Shown: in pieces, positions 1 to 13,611 of the stretch
How positions within the stretch are numbered: position 1 is the stretch's first letter
How the letters are laid out: every line of letters begins with the position of its first letter
Assembly: GCA_022829145.1 (NCBI GenBank)
Contig: CM040746.1
Span: forward strand, 30,710,212-30,774,211
Direction of reading: 5' to 3'
Source: Albula goreensis
Taxonomy: Eukaryota > Chordata > Actinopteri > Albuliformes > Albulidae
Length of the DNA: 64,000 nt
Made by a program: the position numbers and the translations under genes
The notes under the pieces: model-generated
The model's database searches: none
The model's input: only the letters and a program-made list of their open reading frames with translations
Told to the model about the DNA's origin: nothing

Positions 1-567
1 TTCTTTGTTCACTTGTCAGTAGCCAGTCCTTCAGGATTTATAAATCAAATGCATTACATCTATCCACTTATGTGTGCTTGTTATACCAGTTCAGATGACA
101 GTGTATTGAAATACTGTTCAATATAATACTCTATCTTTTTCCAGAAATCTTAATTTCAGAATAAATGTAATTACATGTTATGCACTGCTCAGATAGTTCA
201 CTACTTCATGCTTTATTAATACTCAAGACAGGGTTCCCAGTCAAATAAAATCGAATCAGGTTTATATTTAATGTACCTTTTCAATTACTTTATTACGAAT
301 GACTGTATGACTTTCAATGATTTTGGGCTATACCTCTCCTCTCATGAGGTAAACATATGTGATAAAGCACATTTCCCCCCATTTTGTAAACTGCCCTTTC
401 AAATCTGTGAGTCTAATTTAGAAGCACTGTCAGCACAATGGTATAGCACGAGAATGATATAGCTCGTAAAGTCACATCAGGCTAGTGAGTTTACATGACC
501 TCATTACTTCACTTCACATGACTTTTCCATGTTTTCCAAGACCGTGGGAACCCTTGTCTCCTCTTAC
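1..567 (-). other. gucy2f: gucy2f intron 6 (partial)
   Basis: Sequence downstream of the sixth coding exon of gucy2f. The next expected exon, which starts the kinase-homology domain, was looked for on the minus strand and not found, so the gene continues past the left edge. Nothing else is recognisable here. Confidence 0.6.
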
Positions 568-705
568 CTCATAGATGACCACATTGGAGTTTTCGTGTGT
601 CACAGGCGACAGGGTGGAGGCTGAGTAGGGAGATTTAAGGCTGCGATCTGCTTCTGAGTAACTCCTCCTCCCCTCGCTGGCTCTGCTGTCATCGATGCTC
701 ATCTT
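568..705 (-). CDS. gucy2f: gucy2f coding exon 6
   Basis: 138 bases; acceptor TTTGCAG, donor GAG|GTAAGA. Encodes a Ser-rich juxtamembrane segment ending ENSNVVIYE, which matches the ENSNIAIYE-type end of this exon in human GUCY2F. Confidence 0.9.
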
Positions 706-3700
706 CTGCAAAGAAAGGTTTTGAGAGGCTTATGAAAACACGGCAACAGCTGTTTCTTGTATTATTGCTATTTTATCGATTCCCAGAAATGCATGAACAA
801 TGGATAGATTGTTTTCTCAAAACACCTGTCTTGCTATTGTCTGGCACTCTAAACACACCCAACACATCCCTTTTCAATCCTGTGAGATTTGGTGGAACTG
901 ACCTTGTTGCTTAATGATGGGTTGATAAATGTGACATCAGCCAGGGTGAGCATGATCCTGTTGGGACCCCTGACCATCCTGATTTGATTTATACGTCGCC
1001 TGGTGATTTAGAAAAGAAAAGATGAAAAGAGGAGACAGTTTCTATGATTCAATGATACATGCATCTTTATATTTAATTGTTGGTAAGTTGCCTATAATTA
1101 GGGTTGCCGGTTTAAATCCCAGGTCTGACAAGAAAATTTGTTGAGGAATGCTAATATTGTAGATGCTATCTCCTGCTCCCATAGCCTTGAGCAGGTCACT
1201 TAACTCCGAAACTACTCCAGGGGCACTGGACTGCGTCTGACCCTGTGACCCTTTGCATGTGTGTTTGTTCCAGGGGGTTGGGTAGAAAGTTTAGAAAATT
1301 CCATTCACTCTTTTAAGTTAATGGACAACAAAGGAGCCTTTTCCTACCATTACAAATGAATACCTAACTGTCGGTCCAAAACCTACCATATCTAACTGGG
1401 AGTATGGACCCACCCATTATACCAGAAAACTACACTGCAAGAGGGTGAGTAATTGAAACCCAACAGATCCAGGTTACTAACTGTACCCAGATATTACAAT
1501 ATGTGAAAAACATTGCTGTGAAATATATTGTATGTATCATATTTTGGAAAAAAAAACAATACATATATTGTCATATATTTCAATTCAGTAAGGGACTCCT
1601 TGAATGCAAGCACTGTAGAGATAAGCATAAAGAACTTTCTTTGGATCTCTTTCTGCTTTGATCTCTGCTGTACTTCAACGACAATTTAGTGAAATTCAGA
1701 CGGAAAACAAAGAGAAACCTTTCTAAAACAATGGAAAACAAAACAAAACTAGAAGAATTAATACATCAGGCTTTCAGACTCTTTGATGAAGGTGAGGATT
1801 TTTCACCAAATTAGGTACCTTATTACACAAATATAATATGCCAGGCAAACCTTAATAAATCATAAAAGAATGTGTGTGAACGACTATTTGTTTCTCATCT
1901 TTTGCCAGGATTATATCCGATAAAAAAAAAAACTTTGTGTAAATGTTTTGTTTTAAGTTTCCAGGCAGTAATTTATGATAGCAGAATAATCCTGTCTTTG
2001 AGTAATTATTTGTTTCTTGTGTTCCAGTGTCATGCAGGGGTGTGGATATTGGGAAAAGATGGAATGCATGCTTGACTGGTGATCAGAACGTATCTTCGCC
2101 TGGAGCTTCACAGCTACACAGAGTGCTGTACCTTATGATGTAAAACAGTCCCAGCAAACAGGCAGACATACAGAGGACTGTCAGCAAGATCATGATGGCA
2201 GAGACTGGATCTACGCCTGAGATAAAGATCACAAAGCAAGAGTGAGATATAATTCAGACAGGTGTAAATACCTCACTTGAGTTCATTACATGACATTACA
2301 TTACAGTTTAGGAATTTAAGTGCATTAAGTTGGGAATGAGCTAGCATAATTGATTTGATGTCCCAAAATTCTGGAAACTGTTAGTGTTCAGTGTAAATAT
2401 ACAGCTCTGAGCCTGAAACAGCATTTGGTTTTCAAAATTATCCAAAAATTTTCATCATGCAAAGAGTTTTCCCCCATGCATATGTACAACCCCTTTGGTC
2501 TCACCTCCAGTGCATATGATGCCATGGGTGAACCAGCAGCTGGAGTCCGTCTTTGGGGAAACCCCCTTGGGAAAGTGAATTTTTCGGCCCAGGACCCTCA
2601 ACAGGCCAGTCTCCATGTCCACACGGTGAGTGGGGTGGAGCTCCCAGGAGTGCCCGTCTGTGTCCAGCACCACAAATTCCACAAGGCTGGCACCACAGCA
2701 ATTGGTATGGATGTGCTGGTTGAAGCCATTGAAGGACATGCTGCGAGTATGATGTGCCAGGTTTGCCCCTGATAGCCATGCCCCTGAGTTGTGCAAGTTT
2801 TGCATTGCGTTGGCCATGAACATGATTGAGTTGTAGATTGTACCAAACAGAGGGGACACCTGCATCAGAAGAAACAAACACAGACAAATACAAGCACACT
2901 AATGAAACAGAGCAGAGACCAAAACAAGAGGAATTGACTTGTTTCTGTTTTTGCCATTGTCTTTTCAGAAGAGTTTTAAGCTTTTCTTGAATTGTTGTCC
3001 AATCATTAAATTCCAAGTATAGAAAGAATGGCAGACAAGGACTGATTTGTAGGCTCAGCCTTCTAAGCACCAGTATGGAGGCCCCTGTTAACCCCACAGG
3101 TAGCCCTGCAGTGGTCCTCCATGCCTTTACCTGCAGAGGCTTGATGTTTCCAGGCAGCTCCCCACGGTCCATGGCCTCCTGGTAGGCCTGGTAGAAGGAC
3201 ATCTCCCCGGACTCCAGGGTGACAGTGAGCATGGCGTCGTAAGCACGGATCAGCTTGCTGTTGTTGCGGAGGGCCGGGTAGCGCACATCGCGGTAGGGCA
3301 GGCTGTACAGTAGGGTATCATAGGGCACGAACACCAGGGAGCCCTCCATCATACGCATGTCATAGGCCGTCTGAAGGAGGAGACTCTGTGTCTCCCCACC
3401 AATCAACACTGAGTGCATGCAGAGGATAACCACTGCAGGAGAGGGAAGAACATACAGACTCAGAGAGCAGGTGAGTGGAAGTGTGAAGTAATCCTGAAGG
3501 ACCCTCCATGTTGTCAGTGGGGATCACTTTGGAATTGGACATGTGTATTCACCTGTCTCAAGACTGATGATGTTTAAATCAAACTGAAGCTACTCAAAAT
3601 GCTTGACAATTAAACTCCACATTTAGTTGAGATAACACAGTTTATAAATGGAAAGAAATTTACAAAGACACTATCAAATTCATGCAGGATGAAACATATC

Positions 3701-4961
3701 CCTGGCTATACATGACTATTTAAGAAAAAATGTATATGAAGAAATGGGCATTCCATGTCCATGTTTGAGGAGCTGTTCCGTAATTACACTCTTCTTAACA
3801 AAATGCTGTACATTTTGATGTCCATTAGGCATTTAGAAGATTGTCCTTATCCAGAGCACCTAATAACAGTTTACATTTGAACTCTCTATCCATTTATGCA
3901 GCTAGATATTTACTCTGCCGCAAGGGTCCAATAGCACTGCCCTACATGGAAATTGAACCTGTAACACCAGAGATAAAGTCCCAAGTCCCCAACCATTAGA
4001 CAACACTGCCACTCTATAAAGGCACTCATTTTAATTTTAATAAAAATTCACTCGAGTCTGTAGCTTAGCAGTAACCTACGGACTTGAATTACTTTTTATT
4101 AAAATTAGTAGCTTTGAGCTAAAAGAATTCTTATAATCTCTTCAAGAGCATATTTCCCTTTTTCTATAGAAGGTTGGTAAATACAGATACAATTACTTCA
4201 CGAAGCCAGCACTTACTGCGTAGGTCATCCACCTTCTTGACTTTGGCCAGGGTCCGGCGCATGCTGAACGGGTCATTGCTGACAGAGGCCACAATGCCCA
4301 CGGGCATGCCATGGTACCGCAGGTCAATGGCCACCTTGCTGGCTGTCTCCACCCAGACCTCCTCTGCAGACGAGATGATTCCTACGTGAGCCCAGCGGAA
4401 GTGGCGCATGAAGCTGAGCAGCACTGTGGTAGCGGAGGGCATGGTCCGGGCAAAGGTGGAGTGGCTCCGGGCATCGTCCAGCTCGTGATTTACGCAGGCC
4501 CAGGAGAAAACAGCCTTGTTCCAGCTTTTGCCCGACAGAGAGGCTGCGTCACAGTATCCAGGGTTTATGGGACCCACGTAGCCGGACGCCCGTGTGTAGT
4601 AGTCTAGGAAGCCACTCAGAGCCCTGGATGTCTGGCAGTCCTCCTCCAGAATGACATAATCAAATGTGGCACCCAGTGACAGAGACCTGTCTTTGTTAAT
4701 CCTCTCCACCGCCAAATGTGCCGCTGCTCTGGGCAGTGCCTTGGCAAAGAGGGGGTCACATGACCATGGGCCTACCACTCCCACCCTGAATACCAGTGCC
4801 TGGGTCTTATTAGGGAGGCAGAGAGCAGCTAGCAGGAACCACAGCAGCCAGGCCCCATGTGGAGGGAAGGGAAATTTTGGTTGCTTTTTGTCAGGAGTCC
4901 TCAGACCTCTTGTCTTCCATTTCTGCGGTAAACTGTGCAAGGGACAAAGCTGATGTCGCAT
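568..4961 (-). CDS. gucy2f: Retinal guanylyl cyclase 2, N-terminal half (six exons, partial gene)
   Basis: Receptor-type guanylyl cyclase of photoreceptor outer segments. In the family it remakes cGMP after light exposure under control of Ca2+-sensing GCAP proteins. Six exons join in phase to 574 codons: 4217-4961, 3131-3432, 2505-2859, 2132-2216, 903-999, 568-705. In order they give a hydrophobic signal segment (about residues 36-55), a ligand-binding-like ectodomain starting at VVGPWSCDPLF, cysteine pairs typical of the family, SPLFGTIYNS, one membrane span (SAIMILLTVLCMSACLLGLF), a basic stop-transfer stretch, and the juxtamembrane sequence RGPNRIMLTLADVTFINP. From my knowledge of the human proteins, the ectodomain (SFDYVILEEDCQTSRAL-like) is much closer to GUCY2F than GUCY2D. 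The start at 4961 is the first ATG after an in-frame TGA a few codons upstream. Kinase-homology and cyclase exons lie off the left edge. No break was seen. Confidence 0.93.
903..999 (-). CDS. gucy2f: gucy2f coding exon 5
   Basis: 97 bases after acceptor CACCAG; encodes RRINQIRMVRGPNRIMLTL and then ADVTFINP, the conserved juxtamembrane stretch. Donor AAG|GTCAGT is non-consensus at +3 but keeps phase with exon 6. Confidence 0.88.
1086..1300 (+). repeat. tRNA-derived SINE relic
   Basis: Contains a B-box-like GCCGGTTTAAATCCC followed by the body common to fish tRNA-SINEs (CTTGAGCAGGTCACTTAACTC, then CTCCAGGGGCACTGGACTGC). Lies in gucy2f intron 4. The 5' end is degraded and no target duplication is clear. 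Confidence 0.6.
2132..2216 (-). CDS. gucy2f: gucy2f coding exon 4 (transmembrane)
   Basis: 85 bases encoding GVDPVSAIMILL..., the single membrane-spanning helix. Acceptor TCTCAG, donor ATAAG|GTACAG. Its last two bases join the first base of exon 5 to give the first arginine of the RRR stop-transfer cluster. Confidence 0.9.
2505..2859 (-). CDS. gucy2f: gucy2f coding exon 3
   Basis: 355 bases; begins VSPLFGTIYNS and ends GGA G|GTGAGA (phase 1). Membrane-proximal ectodomain, including FNGFNQH and IHFPKG. The short intron before it (2860-3130) is open in the frame of exon 2 for some distance, which gives a spurious long reading frame. Confidence 0.93.
3131..3432 (-). CDS. gucy2f: gucy2f coding exon 2
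   Basis: 302 bases after acceptor CCTGCAG; begins with the VILCMHSVLIGGE motif and ends CTG CAG|GTAAAG (phase 0). Contains VFVPYDTLLYSLPY, strongly conserved in retinal cyclase ectodomains. Confidence 0.93.
3828..4012 (-). repeat. tRNA-derived SINE relic
   Basis: Read on the minus strand it starts with a tRNA-like head (GTCTAATGGTTGGGGACTTGG, B-box GGTTCAATTTCC), continues with the usual aqueous AT-rich middle, and ends with the fish SINE tail GCTCTGGATAAGGACAATCTTC. Lies in gucy2f intron 1. Confidence 0.7.
4035..4104. repeat. AT-rich inverted repeat (hairpin)
   Basis: Two arms of about 24 bases (4035-4058 and 4081-4104) are imperfect reverse complements, sharing TTTTAATAAAAA at the outer ends and an AGTC core at the inner ends. 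A 22-base loop contains a further GTAG/CTAC pairing. It sits directly next to the SINE relic in gucy2f intron 1. Confidence 0.55.
4217..4961 (-). CDS. gucy2f: gucy2f coding exon 1
   Basis: Encodes residues 1-248: a 35-residue hydrophilic leader, the signal-peptide core WLLWFLLAALCLP, then the first half of the ectodomain. It ends CGC A|GTAAGT (phase 1). The long n-region before the hydrophobic core resembles the roughly 50-residue signal region of human GUCY2F. A non-coding upstream exon is possible but was not seen. Confidence 0.92.
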
Positions 4962-7554
4962 TGCAAGATACCTGCCACTGATTCACGGTCCCCTTAAGTT
5001 TTGCCTCCCCAGCAGTGCCAACCTCCTGGATAACAGATAACAGAGAGAGAGTGATATTGTGATGCACCTTCATTTTCCCAAACCATTTTGTCCATTAATT
5101 GTATATGGAAATCCACAATTCCTTTCATGTATGAATGACCATTTGAACTTTAAAATATGAATCCTTAAAAAGTATGTGAAAAGATTAACTGTGCAGTCTT
5201 TAAGCCTGCAGTGTTTCTGATGCAACCCATATATTGTTCCTAAATGACTACAGTGTTGTAATAATTTTTATAATCACATTCTTTGAACAGAATATTTCCA
5301 TTGTTGGCTTCAAGCAATCACATTCAACACGTTATAAAAATACAGTAATCACCAGGACTCCAGTAACTATATGCCCAAAGGAGAAAAACGTATAATTGAC
5401 GTTTTCCACAGTCGTATAAATGCATGAACAGTCCTATATGGCAGTTTTGACGACACGAGGCTGCAGCTGTGCGTTAATATTCCAACAGGATTATCTAAGC
5501 AAAGCCATGTTTGTGCAGTTCATGCAGTTATCCCTGACCAGAAAATCGAAAACATTTTTGGTGTGGAAGAATTTCCAATAATTCCTACATCGTTTGCATA
5601 CATTACATGAAAAGCATTTTAGAAAGCCAGTAGATAACGTTTATTAAAAACAAGTGTTTTTTAAAACCATAATTAAGTTCACTCGTGTTTTGTCCCAAGA
5701 AAAAAAAATTTGAAACCACTAAATGATTTAAATACATAATTCCAATACCTTTTACCAATCCAGCCACATGGCAGCTGTATTTATTGAGCCCGTGTTAAAA
5801 ATTATATTTATGAATAATTTCCGCAGATTACTGATATTTAGCGTTCTGTATCCAGTAGTCAGGTTATTAATATCACATACAATCACCCTTTCACGTTCAG
5901 GCAATAAACTTTCACATACATTTACTTACATTTACCATATAGGACAGAGAAAGAAACATTCAACTCGACGTCTTCTCCTTGATGATGCAGCGGGTAAAGC
6001 CGAGGAAATCTTATAATTCAATCAAGTTATTCTCCAATGGAACACATCATCCGTTACACTGGCGGGTAATATTCCAACATGTACCCATTCTATAAATTCC
6101 AAACTATATTATAAAAAAAGTAGCCAAAACTATGTAAATGAGCACATAATAACATATAAATGTAGGAAAGGTGAACTAAGCAACCTTGGTGAGAGTTCCT
6201 ATACTTTGAAGGCGGGCCCAGGTGAGAGGAGTACTTGATGACGCGCTTAATCTCCTCAAAGTCATACTATATCAAGCATATCACAGCAGCACTATCGACC
6301 TACATCGACTGACCTGAAGATTAGTTATATTAAATCCTATTGGCAGGGCCCAATGGTGCATCGCTGTTGTTAATAATAAGACGATGCTACAACCATTCCG
6401 TAAAAGCGGAGTTGTGAAATCGTATGATCAGCGATGATAGCCTTTAAAGTAGTAAAATTGCGTGAAAATGTGATGCCAAGTTACTCCGCAATTCCATTTA
6501 ATAGCCTCGGTTCAAAATATGAGTAAAATACAGACAATGCACGGGTAAACATAATGTATGTATACTGGAATCCCTTGCACAACACGTGTCTCCCTCTCTA
6601 TGTTTTTATTCTTGTGATAAATCTAACCGTATAATAGTTTTTGAGCAAGTAACCTATTCATTTTACACTGCCAAATTCACTTAACCATTGCTGATTTTCA
6701 AACAACCCATGTTCAATTTAGTGAAATGGGTTCATGTCAGAAATATTTATTTTATAGAAATTGTCTGTTGTTTGTGTTTTATATACATTTATTTCTTTTT
6801 TCCAGAAAGTGTTACCAGCTAAATTAATTTAGTCGTGTTTAGTGATGATTGCTTTCCTTGGTCTTATAAAGGAAGACTTTTTTTACAATTTACTTTGGCA
6901 CAAAACTGCAAATTCCATTCACAAAAATCACTACAATACTGACATTTGTTCTACCTTTAACACTTCATTTGTGCAGCTTTGACATCCGGAATGCAGAAGG
7001 ATTTGCCATTAGACTTGCAGTATAAATAGACAAAGCCAATACATATTGAATTTGACATCTCCGTGTACTCTCTGGCGAATTGGTGTAGTTCTCCCCAAAC
7101 TTACTTGAACTTTGTACTGGTAGTACCTCATCATACATCCAGGGGGCAGTACAACCTTGACTCTCTGAGAGTATACGGCATTAAGTGTTGACTCACAAAA
7201 TTTGGACCTAAACTGTAAAGATAAAAGACAGCTTCTCTACACATAAATCCATGTCTCCATCATTGGAGAATTATTCAAACACAGCAGCTGATAAGAATGC
7301 ACAATATAACTGTGAGAGTAAAAAAAATCAGTTGAAGAACATTATGCTTGGAAAATTTGATTAATCATGTAATATACGTCATTTGCTCACTCTTGCTTTC
7401 TCTCTCACTCACTCTCTCTCCTTGAACTCTTGTTTCTTAAGAACATTATAGCAAATGTTTTTGTTTCCCTTTTTTGAACTTTGTATTTCAGCCAAAGAAT
7501 GACTTTCCATGGCTGTCAGTGGCTTAATATTTCAAAGTAGAAGGAAGTGAGATA

Positions 7555-7601
7555 AAGAGAGAGAGAGCAAGAGAAGGAGAGAGAGAGCGAGAGAGAGAGA
7601 A
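7555..7601. repeat. Imperfect (GA)n microsatellite
   Basis: Interrupted purine tract of GAGAGA units in intergenic DNA. Confidence 0.8.
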
Positions 7602-8660
7602 TTTTTTTGTGAGCACCCTCGCTTTCATCATCAAAAATCAGCATCTGTATCCCTACAGAGAGTAATGGACACCGAACATAGTAAATAAAGGTCCTGTTAG
7701 CTTATCAGAAAAAAACACTGCCAGTAAGTTTAAACTTGTTCAGATAATGCTGAACCAGAGTTAAGGGATCAGGCAAGGAGATGACAGAGGAAGACATAGC
7801 CGGGAGTCCCGACTTCAAGGCCATGGAGAAAGACCATTCAAGGAGATCCGTTTATCAACACCCACGTTCAGCTCTCACTTGCTGACACAGTCTCTGCTCT
7901 CCCGCACTCCCCTAACTTTCATAACACTTGGCTGCTGCCAAAGGAAACAGGCCAGGAGGCAGAGATTCATCTCCAGAGTGGCTTTCAACTGTCCAGAAAA
8001 AGGCTTGAGCCTGCAAGATCTACTGTGGACAGATACTACTTAACAAAGACTAATTTCACTAAACATCTTAATTTATGTGGTTTTATTCTTTTCAAAATTA
8101 CAGCTAGATAAAGTGATAATAAAAAGTGCTTTGATATGGGCTTTGATATGGGATAACAAGATAAAAATATGATATGAGCTTCTGATAATAATACTTTGGG
8201 GGCTTAAAGTACTCTGCAAGCTTAAATGTGTTGAGCTTGTTCACAGAAATGAACCCTAACTGAACAATTGTTCATTCTCAGTCCTGCCAAACAGCCATCC
8301 CCCACAGATTCAAGAGGAAGAGGCCATGCACGTGACTCCCTTCCCTTTTTCCACATGAAAGATGTAACAGCAAACATACAGTACATATACTGTGGAAGGA
8401 ACACAGCATCATATGATCGGGACATGAACCTGTGATGGTGCAACTGTTTGTCCCATGGCTAGAGTTAGGGTTTGGTTTAGGGTTGAACACCCACTTGAAC
8501 AACTATGGCTCACAGTAGCAACACAAACAATCACCAAGATGCTTATAATGTTATTGCAGATATTCTAATAATGATTGTAACAGTTTTGAATCTCCAGTTA
8601 GCATACATTAACATGATGATATATACACAAGCAAGCAGGCCATACACCAAATTAAACTGT

Positions 8661-8694
8661 GTGTGTGTGGGGGTTGGGGGGGTGGAGGGGGTGA
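8661..8694 (+). repeat. (GT)n plus G-rich tract
   Basis: A short GTGTGT run followed by several G-runs (GGGGG, GGGGGG, GGGGG). It could fold as a G-quadruplex on the plus strand; no gene context. Confidence 0.5.
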
Positions 8695-11600
8695 TCTCCT
8701 GCAAAGAATTTCCCGCAGCCAATGCTTTTGGACCAGGCAGTTATCCAGAGCTCTGTAAAACTGCAGCCCATGCAAATCAGACCATCCTAAACTCAAAACA
8801 CTTGTAAGTTTGTGAAATGACCAGCTGCATCTCACAGTCATGCAAAGTTCAGATGTGGGATGTTCTGCTGTGTAAAGGAGCTTTCATGAGAACACTACAG
8901 TAACTGGGTATGCTTTTGTTTGCACGTACTTAACAAACATTGGAGTTCAAGGGAAAACCGAGTGACTCATAGGTATCTTCATTTTACTGCTGTCCTAGAG
9001 GTTACAGAGGATTTGGAAATTAATTCTGTTGTAAACGCACACTAAGCTGGAAGTAGCCTGCACTCCCTCTAGAGTACATTGAAGATGAAAAGGGGGAAAG
9101 TAGAAATATATCTGAGAAAAGACATCTGAGACAAGAGAATAAAAGCTGCAGCAAATGGTTTAGATACTCTGAGCTCTACTGAGGAAATCGTGTTTTAATT
9201 CATGTCAGGGTCTATTTAGGTTACTAATAATACAGTGAAATAATTACAAGGTAATTCCTTCTTAGAGATGGCTAGCATTAATTAACATGTGAAGGCTGCC
9301 TCAGTTTGCCAGCTTTTATCATTTTGTAATAAGCATCATCTGATTTAGTTTTGCTGAACACAGGTCTCAAAACTTAATGTCTAAATAAATGTAATTAGCT
9401 AGCTGTTCTTGTTTTCTAAGTAATAATGGTTCAAGGTACTTGAGTGGCACACCCTTGTAAACTATATGAGGATGCTGTTATGATGTATTTTACAGCCAGT
9501 ATCAAATCCAGATCAAGCCAGTGGTTATGGCCTACTTTGACTGTAGCTGACTATGGCCACATAACTACCTTTACACTCACCCTGGGGCCTTCAATCTGCC
9601 TGTATCAGCTATGCAGTTCCCTCCAAGTGGATTGCTGGATATAGAAGAAGCTGTCAAATGACTTCCCATGTCTCGGGGGCCTTTTAGTCCTCACCCTCTT
9701 AAACCCCCTGACAGGTGACACAGACAGAAGATTTGGTTATCAAATAGCTTTTAACTATGAGTCTGGTTAATTTCTCTGTCTGCGGTAACAAAACCCAGCT
9801 TCACAGATGTGCTCTGCTAATAAAAATATAGTAACTTGCAACTTCTGACAGATGATAATCTTATTTTGGTGGTCTAAAAGCTGGTGGTATTACTCTCTAT
9901 CCACTTTATTAAATTACACCAACCACTGAATTACTTTGCCATGCCAACCAAATTTGGGCAAAACACTGCCATCTGCACCACTTCCCTTCATTTTTCATTT
10001 CCCTGGTGACCTAAAAACATGTCTGTTGGCAATAACTTTCTCTATGTTTTTCTGGTCTATGCTGTTTCCCTTCAAACGTTTCACTTGTTTGTCTAAAACA
10101 CGATTACTTCATCATACTGCATACTGCAAAGACCAGGCTTCTAGATCAAACTTTTCTGACATCTTGTCAGCAGGCAATTAAGATCAATTTAGTTAAAGAA
10201 GTCAGTTTTCAAAAAAGGCATTGCAGTGGTCTAAGAATGGATGCAATAAACATGTACAAACATAGATAAAAGATCTTTTTAATTCTCCAGCAAAGCAAAA
10301 CATTAATATCATCCACAGATGCTAGTCCTGTGAAGTGGGAATGTGGAAGCAATAATTGGTCGGACTAACTGTCCCTGCCAACCAAATCCCCCATCACAAA
10401 CCTGAGGGCACCAATCAGTTGTAGCTGTTTTCAAAAAAAGGAACTTTCAAGCCTCCTACCAGAGATTCTTGAGTTGAAACTACCGAATGGCACATGTGGC
10501 AGCACCCTGAATGGACTCTTATACACTCAGAAGGGAAAGCTGGCTGAGCTGAAGCCCTCTCAGGATGTTTACAGTTCTACTCCACTGCAGCAGGACGGAA
10601 GATGCTGTGTGAAAGGGGAAGGGATTCAGATGGTTTTCCCCATCCACATTCAAATCAGGGATTTTACTTCCATTGAGTCACGTTTGGCTCAGAGGAGCAA
10701 GGAACTAGTCATGTAATCAAATTCATAACAAGCCCAAATGCTATTAATTGTTTCATGCCCTGAGTACAGATTGAGTACAGACCACAATCTCTCACAAATG
10801 CCTCCCAAACACTCTGTTGTCACAACACACAGCGCCCCCCCTTGCTTTACTTTCCTCTTTCTCCCCATTTCTGGCACTGTGGGAATAATGCATTTGGAGG
10901 GTGGGAAATTCTGTAGAAGAGGCGGTATAATTCTGGGAAACAGCAGACGGGACCCGTTTAGGAATCAAATCTGTTTTGCCAACCGCTGTCGTCTTCACAG
11001 GAAATGCTCCAAGGCCAAGAACAAGTAAACATGTGCCCGCCTATTTCACTTTTTGTCGTAGCCGCATAGTTAATTTAACCAAGAGGGGGAAGGGAGCAGG
11101 AAAGAATAAGATTATGGTGATTATATTACTATGTGAATGTTCCAACAGAAAACGTCACCCTACATGAACCATTTTCTCCACAACAGCAGACCATATCTCT
11201 TGACTGTTTTATTTATAGATACATGTATTTCCTATTGCTACTATTATTTTCTGACTTATAGTCCATGAAATAAGCAATTGCTTATCGTGCACTCATGCAT
11301 TTTGGATGTATTTTAAGTAGCTGTATCAAATTTCATGTTTTACTCAATTTTTTTAAAGGTAACAAATTAAACATTAGTTATTTTTGCACAGGGAATGCAC
11401 AGGAATAGGAATGTGTCCTGTCTGAGAGAACTGGAAGTGACGACATATTGCACAATATATGGAGTTCTGTGGAGAAATGTACTGGGTTTAAAATAGACAC
11501 ATTTCTACAGAGATTCAACATTGTGGCTAATTTTAGCCCAAATAAACTTTAAAGCCTGAATCATATTATTCTTGGGTTCTGCTGTATTATTAAAGTCAGA

Positions 11601-13611
11601 GGAGATTAAAAGGATCACAATTTTTTATTTGGTCAACATTTAAAAATTCTGTATAACCCAATATAGCTCTGAGGATGAATGGGCCAATCAGAGGGAAACA
11701 GTGCAGTGTAGCTAAGTCTATGTCAACAGTTTCAATGTTCATGATGAAACAAGCATTAAGGAGTGACATTAATTATCTAAGGGAAAATAACGTAAATGGT
11801 TTCATACAAATTCAACTTACTATCATCACACAAACATGGCTTACTGAGTAATGTGAGATTAGCCATAGAAAATATTTTAAAATGACTGACAAGTGGTTGC
11901 ATTTATTGTATTCAAACATATCTGACAAGTTGTGACTTGAATTGAAGTTGACCCATATCTATTTCTTATGTTAATAAAAGCAAATGTTCTTTAAAAGGCC
12001 CATCTTTGGGAAAGGTCTAATTTAATTAATGAGAAAGGCTTGATAAAATGTTGTTAAAAAGTGCTGAATATATTGCAATGAAATGATTACCTACTTAATC
12101 CAACAGTTTGAAACCATAAACTAATTTTAAAGTGGCTTGAATAAAACATTTTGACTGTAAGAGAGCAATATTTCTTTAACTAAGACTGAGTCAGAGGAAT
12201 ACATTTTGGCTCTGACAGCTGACTGCAGTCCAGGGATCTGAGCTGACTTCTGGCCCCTCTATCCTCAACACTGATCACACTTTTGAAAAATCAGTCCATT
12301 AAAAAAGAAAAAGATTTTGCATTATGGAATTCCAGGCTTTTCTTTTTTCAGCAATTGAATTCAGTGAGATTTAAATTTTGCCCTTGTGTTGTTATAAATT
12401 AGCTGGATAGTTTTCATACTTTCTTCACAATGGATAATCTTTGCTTCTTTCCACTGCTGTATTATTTACTTTGGGAGAAAAATCCCAATGCATTTTGAGA
12501 ATAGAGGAAGTCATTAATTTTCATGTGTCAGTGATCTCATGCATTATGGACATTTGTGGTGACATGACAAAGCTGTTTGCTCCACAGCTGAGTTTGAAAG
12601 TAAAAATCAGGCAGACTACCCTTGCAATATTTAGAGTAATAGTTCCAAACTTCTCTGTCAACTGTTTCCTAAATTGCAATCAGTAGTCAGTCATGACTCT
12701 CTGCTGAAACCATTAGTGGAGGCATACACTTCATCTCAGGCGGTCTGTTCAAAGGAATTTACTCCTTTCCATAGATGAAGGTGTTCTCCAGATGCTTGTT
12801 TACTTTTTCTATTGCTTCAGAAGTATTTCATTTTCCTGCTGCCCTTTAGGGGCGAGCAAAGTCAGACTTGATCTCTTCTTGATAATCTCTATGAAACAAA
12901 ATAAACCCCCCAAAAACATACTGTTCAAGTCCAGTGCCTTTGGCAGCTGGATTCTACCCCCCTGAAGTAGTACTCTTGTGAATCTTATGTGAGGGAGAGG
13001 GAATTTGGCAGCACAGCTGTGTTTTGTGCAGATCCAACTGGAAATGGTAATGAAAAAATCATTCTGGGGATTACAAGGAAAGGAGGGTCCTTGCTCTGAG
13101 CATGGAGCAGCCTGCAAAAGGCCTCTCACAAAGAGACGAGCACAGAGGAAATCTTACTGACTGCAGATGAACACAAATCCCGGCAACGCTGATGTTATAG
13201 AGTGAGCCTAATTGTTTAGTGCAGAGACAACAATCACAGCTATGGTTTATCTCGCAGTCAATGTTCAGCAAAAAAACATAGGCAGCCACCTCTCTCTACA
13301 TCAGAGTCCTGGAAATCAAATTTAACCATCTTTTGTTAAAGAAGAAAAAAATCCATTTTTGGAGCTGCTTGAAAATTTCACTCATAAATGAACTGGCCTG
13401 CAGCTGGAACAGTTTTTGTTAGAGTGAAGGGTGTTTTAGGACATGTCTTTTGTGCCACTCTTTATCTGGGGACAAGCAGGGAGCCATCCCCAACCCCCCA
13501 TCCCCCCACCCCCCAATGGAAATATTCTCCCTGGCAGCTTACCTGGGGAAAATAAATGTCTTCCATATGTTGCCTGTTTTGCCAGATGTGAAGCAGCATG
13601 TTTCTGCTGTG

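Noticed and set aside
2425..2772. 115-codon plus-strand reading frame
   Set aside because: Antisense shadow of gucy2f exon 3.
2501..3433. 310-codon minus-strand reading frame
   Set aside because: It is gucy2f exon 2 read through intron 2 and into exon 3 in the wrong frame.
5488..5493. TAATCC (CRX-type) site on the minus strand upstream of gucy2f
   Set aside because: Fits a photoreceptor gene, but one 6-base match is expected by chance at this distance.
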